A DNA stretch of 64,000 bases from Pontibacillus salicampi. GTDB taxonomy: Bacteria; Bacillota; Bacilli; Bacillales; BH030062. How positions within the stretch are numbered: position 1 is the stretch's first letter; each line of letters starts with the position of its first letter. Below the pieces are notes generated by a model. The model was not told where the DNA came from. It did no database searches and saw only the letters and a program-made list of their open reading frames with translations. The stretch is from positions 868,001-932,000 of the forward strand of contig NZ_JBHLTP010000003.1 in the NCBI RefSeq assembly GCF_042434395.1, written 5' to 3'. The translations under genes and the position numbers were made by a program. Below, piece after piece: positions 61,041-64,000 of this stretch.

Positions 61041-61400
61041 ATTTAGAAAAAGTAATAAGTAGTGTCCAAAATCAACTAAAGCACCTTAAGTGGCGGACTT
61101 GAATTCGAGATATTCTTATTAAATAAATATCCGTTACGTTTATCGGAAGAAAGGTATGCCTGAAAAATGCTCTCTACCCTGTTTGCCCCACAGGTAGTTC
61201 GGTGTTGCTTCAGGACGTAGCGGTTTTATCCGATTCTCCTTTTTTTGGCCTAGTCTTTGCGATATACTGCTTTCTTTAAAACTCCCGTTAAACTATCTCG
61301 GATCGAAATCCTCTACTTTTCTCCCCTTTATCCGTCAAAAATCTGTCTTAACATTGTACTCTATAATGATAGGTTATACGATACAATGAAAGGGGATACA
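61041..61400. repeat. intergenic region holding a diverged repeat unit
   Basis: No gene is supported over about 360 bases. The part 61133-61217 shares ordered blocks with 9646-9725 (GTTACG/GTAACG, ATCG, GAAAG, the 12-base GAAAAATGCTCT, AGGACG), suggesting an old dispersed intergenic element. The end should carry the promoter of the following UspA gene; TATAAT at about 61362 could be its -10 box. Confidence 0.35.
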
Positions 61401-61427
61401 TTATAGAGAATGAAGGAGTGGATTGTT

Positions 61428-61859
61428 ATGGGTTCGTCTATTATCGTTCCAATCGATGGATCTTCCAATGCATTAGCAGCTTTGGAGGAGGCAACTCGCT
61501 TATCACATCAACTGGATTGTCCGTTAGTGCTTGTCAACGTACAGCATCGAATTGAAACATTGCATACGAAGATGTTTTTCTCCAAGACAGATATTCATCA
61601 ATATCAGCAGGAATTAGCTGAAAAAGCATTAGAAGATGCCCTGCAGCAGTTAGAAGGGAAAGGGATATCCTACGAGGAAATCGTTCGTATAGGGTATCCA
61701 ATTCACGAAATTTGCGAGGTAGCAAAGGAAATGGAAGCAAGCTATATCGTCATCGGCTCGAGGGGGAGAGGACCCTTGAAGGGACAAGTGTTTGGCAGCG
61801 TCTCTATGGGGGTGCTTCAGGAGGCTGAATGTCCTGTAATTGTGGTGAAAAAAAAGTAA
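61428..61859 (+). CDS. universal stress protein (UspA family)
   Basis: A 143-residue single-domain Usp protein of the ATP-binding subtype: V-P-I-D-G-S near residue 7, A-S-Y-I-V-I-G-S-R-G-R-G-P near 105 and the phosphate-binding G-S-V-S near 123. ATG 61428 is chosen because AAGGAG lies nine bases before it; ATG 61410 begins upstream of that site. A terminator follows. Specific role unknown. Confidence 0.9.
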   Translation: MGSSIIVPIDGSSNALAALEEATRLSHQLDCPLVLVNVQHRIETLHTKMFFSKTDIHQYQQELAEKALEDALQQLEGKGISYEEIVRIGYPIHEICEVAKEMEASYIVIGSRGRGPLKGQVFGSVSMGVLQEAECPVIVVKKK

Positions 61860-61886
61860 AATAACGCTCTCACTATGCTAATTAAG

Positions 61887-61914
61887 TCCAGTCTATAGCA
61901 GACTGGATTTTTTC
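61887..61914 (+). terminator. Rho-independent terminator after the UspA gene
   Basis: TCCAGTCT (61887-61894) pairs with AGACTGGA (61900-61907), followed by TTTTTT. Confidence 0.85.
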
Positions 61915-61992
61915 GTGTCTTACGGCTTGTATAAGTCTATGCCATTTTACAAAACATGAAGGTATAAGATGTTACGTAATGGAGGAACTGAA

Positions 61993-63414
61993 ATGAGGCA
62001 TTCGTCACGTACTGTGGAACACCCTGGGTATGAAGAGGTCGTTCGTCAATTAGACTTATGTGACGACTTAACGAAAGATACGTTTCCAGAGCAACACATA
62101 CGCGTTTTATATTTCGATCATTTAGTGGATACCGTGAAAGTAAATAAAGAAATTAAAGAGCTGATCAACCGACTCTCAAAGAATGATCTCGCGAAGCTAT
62201 TTGAAAAAGATGAGTACGAGCAGGTACATCATGCAAGAGATGCTGTCAAAGCTGTAATGAATGGATTTGTGGTTATATTCACAGAAAAATTTGTTTATAA
62301 ATATGATGCTTATGGTCCAAAAACGAGAGAGATATCTCAATCTGAAACAGAAGCTGTTATCACTGGTTCACATGAAGCGTTCGTAGAATCAAGCGAAACG
62401 AATCTTTCGTTAGTGCGAAGAAGGCTTCGAACGCCCTCCTTGAAGGTGAAGAAATTGGAAGTAGGGGATTTGACCAAGTCAGCTGTATTTATTTTATATC
62501 TTCAAGATATTGCAAATGAGAAAATTGTAGAGCAGCTGAAAGACCGCATTGCGTCCTTAAGATTGGATGCGATTGAGGATGGCCATATGCTTGTACAGTG
62601 TATAGATGAACATCCCCATTCCATTTTTCCGCAATACTTCACTACAGAAAGACCTGATGTGATAGTTAGTAAATTAGTAGACGGCAAAATATGTGGAATT
62701 GTGGATCATAGTCCTACCGCATTCAGTACACCGACTAACTTTTTTGAGTTTTTTGCATCTCCAGATGATAATAATCAGCGATGGATTATTAGTACATTTA
62801 TTCTTTGGATGCGGTATATTGCGTTGTTTATTACATTAACGTTTACTGCTTTTTATGTTTCATTTACCACGTACCATTATGAAATGCTTCCTCAAGCACT
62901 GCTTATGTCTATTGCAGAATCGCGGGATAAGGTACCATTTCCGCCTTTAGTAGAGGCTATACTGCTGGAGGGGACGATTGAATTGCTACGGGAGGCTGGA
63001 GTACGACTTCCATCAAAAATTGCTCAAACCATTGGTATTGTTGGTGGAATCGTAATAGGACAAGCGGCAGTGGAGGCAGGTCTTGTAAGTAATACGTTAA
63101 TTATTTCTGTAGCGATTTCCGCTATTGCGTCGTTTGTTATACCGAATTACATTCTCAGTGCTTCATTACGAATAGGGAGATTTTTATTTATTTTGCTAGC
63201 CGGATTGTTTGGAAATTTTGGGTTAGTAGTCGGACTAATATTGATGATTATTCATTTAGGATCCTTATCTAATATGGGTGCCCCTTACGTTAATCCGATT
63301 GCACCTCTCCATCCAAGGGATAGTTTGAGGATATTGCTGCGCATTCCGTATGCTTGGAATCATAAAAGACCAAGCCAGTCTAGCTCACCCCAACCCGATA
63401 AGAGGTCTAATTGA
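61993..63414 (+). CDS. spore germination protein, GerA family A subunit
   Basis: The A subunit of an inner-spore-membrane germinant receptor. The 473-residue protein has a soluble N-terminal domain (about 1-255), then five or six membrane helices (about 265-440) with the family's P-x-L-V-E-A-I-L-L-E-G-T-I-E-L-L-R-E-A-G motif region near 320 and I-G-I-V-G-G-I-V-I-G-Q-A-A-V near 348. ATG 61993 follows ATGGAGG; ATG 61969 lies before that site. It is followed by a GerB-type gene. Which GerA-type operon it belongs to cannot be told; it is 5' to the window edge. Confidence 0.93.
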   Translation: MRHSSRTVEHPGYEEVVRQLDLCDDLTKDTFPEQHIRVLYFDHLVDTVKVNKEIKELINRLSKNDLAKLFEKDEYEQVHHARDAVKAVMNGFVVIFTEKFVYKYDAYGPKTREISQSETEAVITGSHEAFVESSETNLSLVRRRLRTPSLKVKKLEVGDLTKSAVFILYLQDIANEKIVEQLKDRIASLRLDAIEDGHMLVQCIDEHPHSIFPQYFTTERPDVIVSKLVDGKICGIVDHSPTAFSTPTNFFEFFASPDDNNQRWIISTFILWMRYIALFITLTFTAFYVSFTTYHYEMLPQALLMSIAESRDKVPFPPLVEAILLEGTIELLREAGVRLPSKIAQTIGIVGGIVIGQAAVEAGLVSNTLIISVAISAIASFVIPNYILSASLRIGRFLFILLAGLFGNFGLVVGLILMIIHLGSLSNMGAPYVNPIAPLHPRDSLRILLRIPYAWNHKRPSQSSSPQPDKRSN

Positions 63415-63520
63415 TAGCCTTGACTAATACTCACACATTATTTTCTAACACCGCTTTCCTAACAGATGAAAGTGTAGCGCGTTTGGTAACAAATACAAAG
63501 GAAGAAGGAAGGGGCCGGGG

Positions 63521-64000
63521 ATGGTGAGAAAGGAAACGATACATCCTTTTCATTTATTTGTTTTAGTGTATATGATCCAATCAGGTGTTACCCTTTTTTC
63601 GCTTCCTCGAATGGTCGGGGAAGCGTATGGAATGAATGGATGGCTTGTTCTTTTTATTCATTATGGGATAGCCTCCTTCAATATTTATCTTATTTATCTC
63701 GTGTATAAAAAAGGAGAAGGTAACTCTCCGTTTCAACTACTGGAAAAGGCTCTTCCTAAGTGGCTATATGCTCCTTTCTATTGCTTCCTGGTTATAATGT
63801 GGGGCATTATTGCTATTACTATCGTTAGACAGTATATTTATATTCTTCAAATATTTTCGTTCCCTTCTACTTCATCGAATTGGTTTATAGTGTTGATGTT
63901 ATTGTTAGTCTTTGTTTTTGTCATACAAGGCTTTTACAGGATATCGCTTATCACTACTCTGCTATTTTATTTCTCCTTCTGGTTATTATTGATCGGTATC
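63521..64000 (+). CDS. spore germination permease, GerB family (partial)
   Basis: The first 160 codons of a GerAB/ArcD/ProY-type membrane protein; it runs off the right edge with no stop. It begins M-V-R-K-E-T-I-H-P-F-H-L-F and shows Q-S-G-V-T-L-F-S-L-P-R near 22, typical of the germinant-binding B subunit, with at least four hydrophobic helices. ATG 63521 follows GGAAGGGG (GTG 63524 is also possible). It forms an operon with the preceding A subunit; a C subunit should follow outside the window. Confidence 0.9.
   Translation, partial: MVRKETIHPFHLFVLVYMIQSGVTLFSLPRMVGEAYGMNGWLVLFIHYGIASFNIYLIYLVYKKGEGNSPFQLLEKALPKWLYAPFYCFLVIMWGIIAITIVRQYIYILQIFSFPSTSSNWFIVLMLLLVFVFVIQGFYRISLITTLLFYFSFWLLLIGI

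Noticed and set aside
1..64000. Insertion sequence, prophage, tRNA or CRISPR elements
   Set aside because: Reading through the window I found no transposase, integrase, phage gene, clover-leaf tRNA or regular repeat array.

Overview
The window is a gene-dense, AT-rich stretch of chromosome from an endospore-forming Firmicute of the family Bacillaceae. The evidence is the gene order, which follows the Bacillus subtilis chromosome from the S1 protein gene ypfD to the tRNA/rRNA-processing region at gpsB-rlmL, together with many sporulation genes (spoIVA, spoVIF, ypjB, cotD, small spore-type proteins, gerA-type germination genes). Acidic, Gly/Ser/Asn-rich tails on exported proteins (PBP1A, QcrC, a lipoprotein) suggest a salt-adapted relative of the Halobacillus/Pontibacillus/Virgibacillus group; that is inference. 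I see no insertion sequence, prophage, CRISPR array or tRNA.

Layout. 1-8 kb: end of an S1-domain protein, fni (isoprenoid), the yphA-yphB-YpzH cluster, der and gpsA, spoVIF, a small membrane protein and the YphF lipoprotein. 8-13.9 kb: spoIVA, hbs, mtrB (TRAP), then hepS-menH-hepT (menaquinone side chain and ring methylation) and ndk. 14-21 kb: cheR, then the aromatic supra-operon aroC-aroB-aroH-hisC-tyrA-aroA, which lacks the trpEDCFBA block found at this point in B. subtilis. 21-27 kb: an unrecognised protein whose start codon sits in a strong hairpin, the TPR protein YpiA, ReoY (ypiB), ypiF, and the menaquinol:cytochrome c reductase operon qcrABC. QcrC carries a second, near-identical cytochrome c domain. 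27-38 kb: ypjA, ypjB, a zinc metallopeptidase, a lipoprotein and YitT-family protein on the minus strand, then ypjD-dapB-mgsA-bshA-cca-birA-panB-panC-panD, tightly overlapped and without bshB1. 38-47.9 kb: dinG, a degenerate ComEC-like MBL protein, ypmA-ypmB, aspB-asnS-dnaD-nth-ypoC. 47.9-53.6 kb: ponA and recU on the minus strand, yppC, a coiled-coil protein, yppE, and two tiny spore-type genes. 54-64 kb: an RND efflux permease (minus), cdd, cotD, ypsA, gpsB, RNase P RNA, rlmL, a UspA protein and the start of a gerA/gerB germination operon that runs off the window.

How the genes work together. Much of the window serves menaquinone respiration (fni, hepS, menH, hepT, aromatic pathway, qcrABC), cell-wall growth control (ponA, gpsB, ypmB/tseB, reoY, recU) and sporulation or germination. 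The most unusual observations are the tandem cytochrome c duplication in QcrC, the start-codon hairpin on the unknown gene at 21198, TRAP without local trp or mtrA genes, recognisable sigma-K promoters (one merged with a palindrome) and a diverged intergenic repeat pair. No wholly new multi-gene system is evident. The strongest candidates for new biology are the QcrC architecture and the hairpin-controlled unknown gene.
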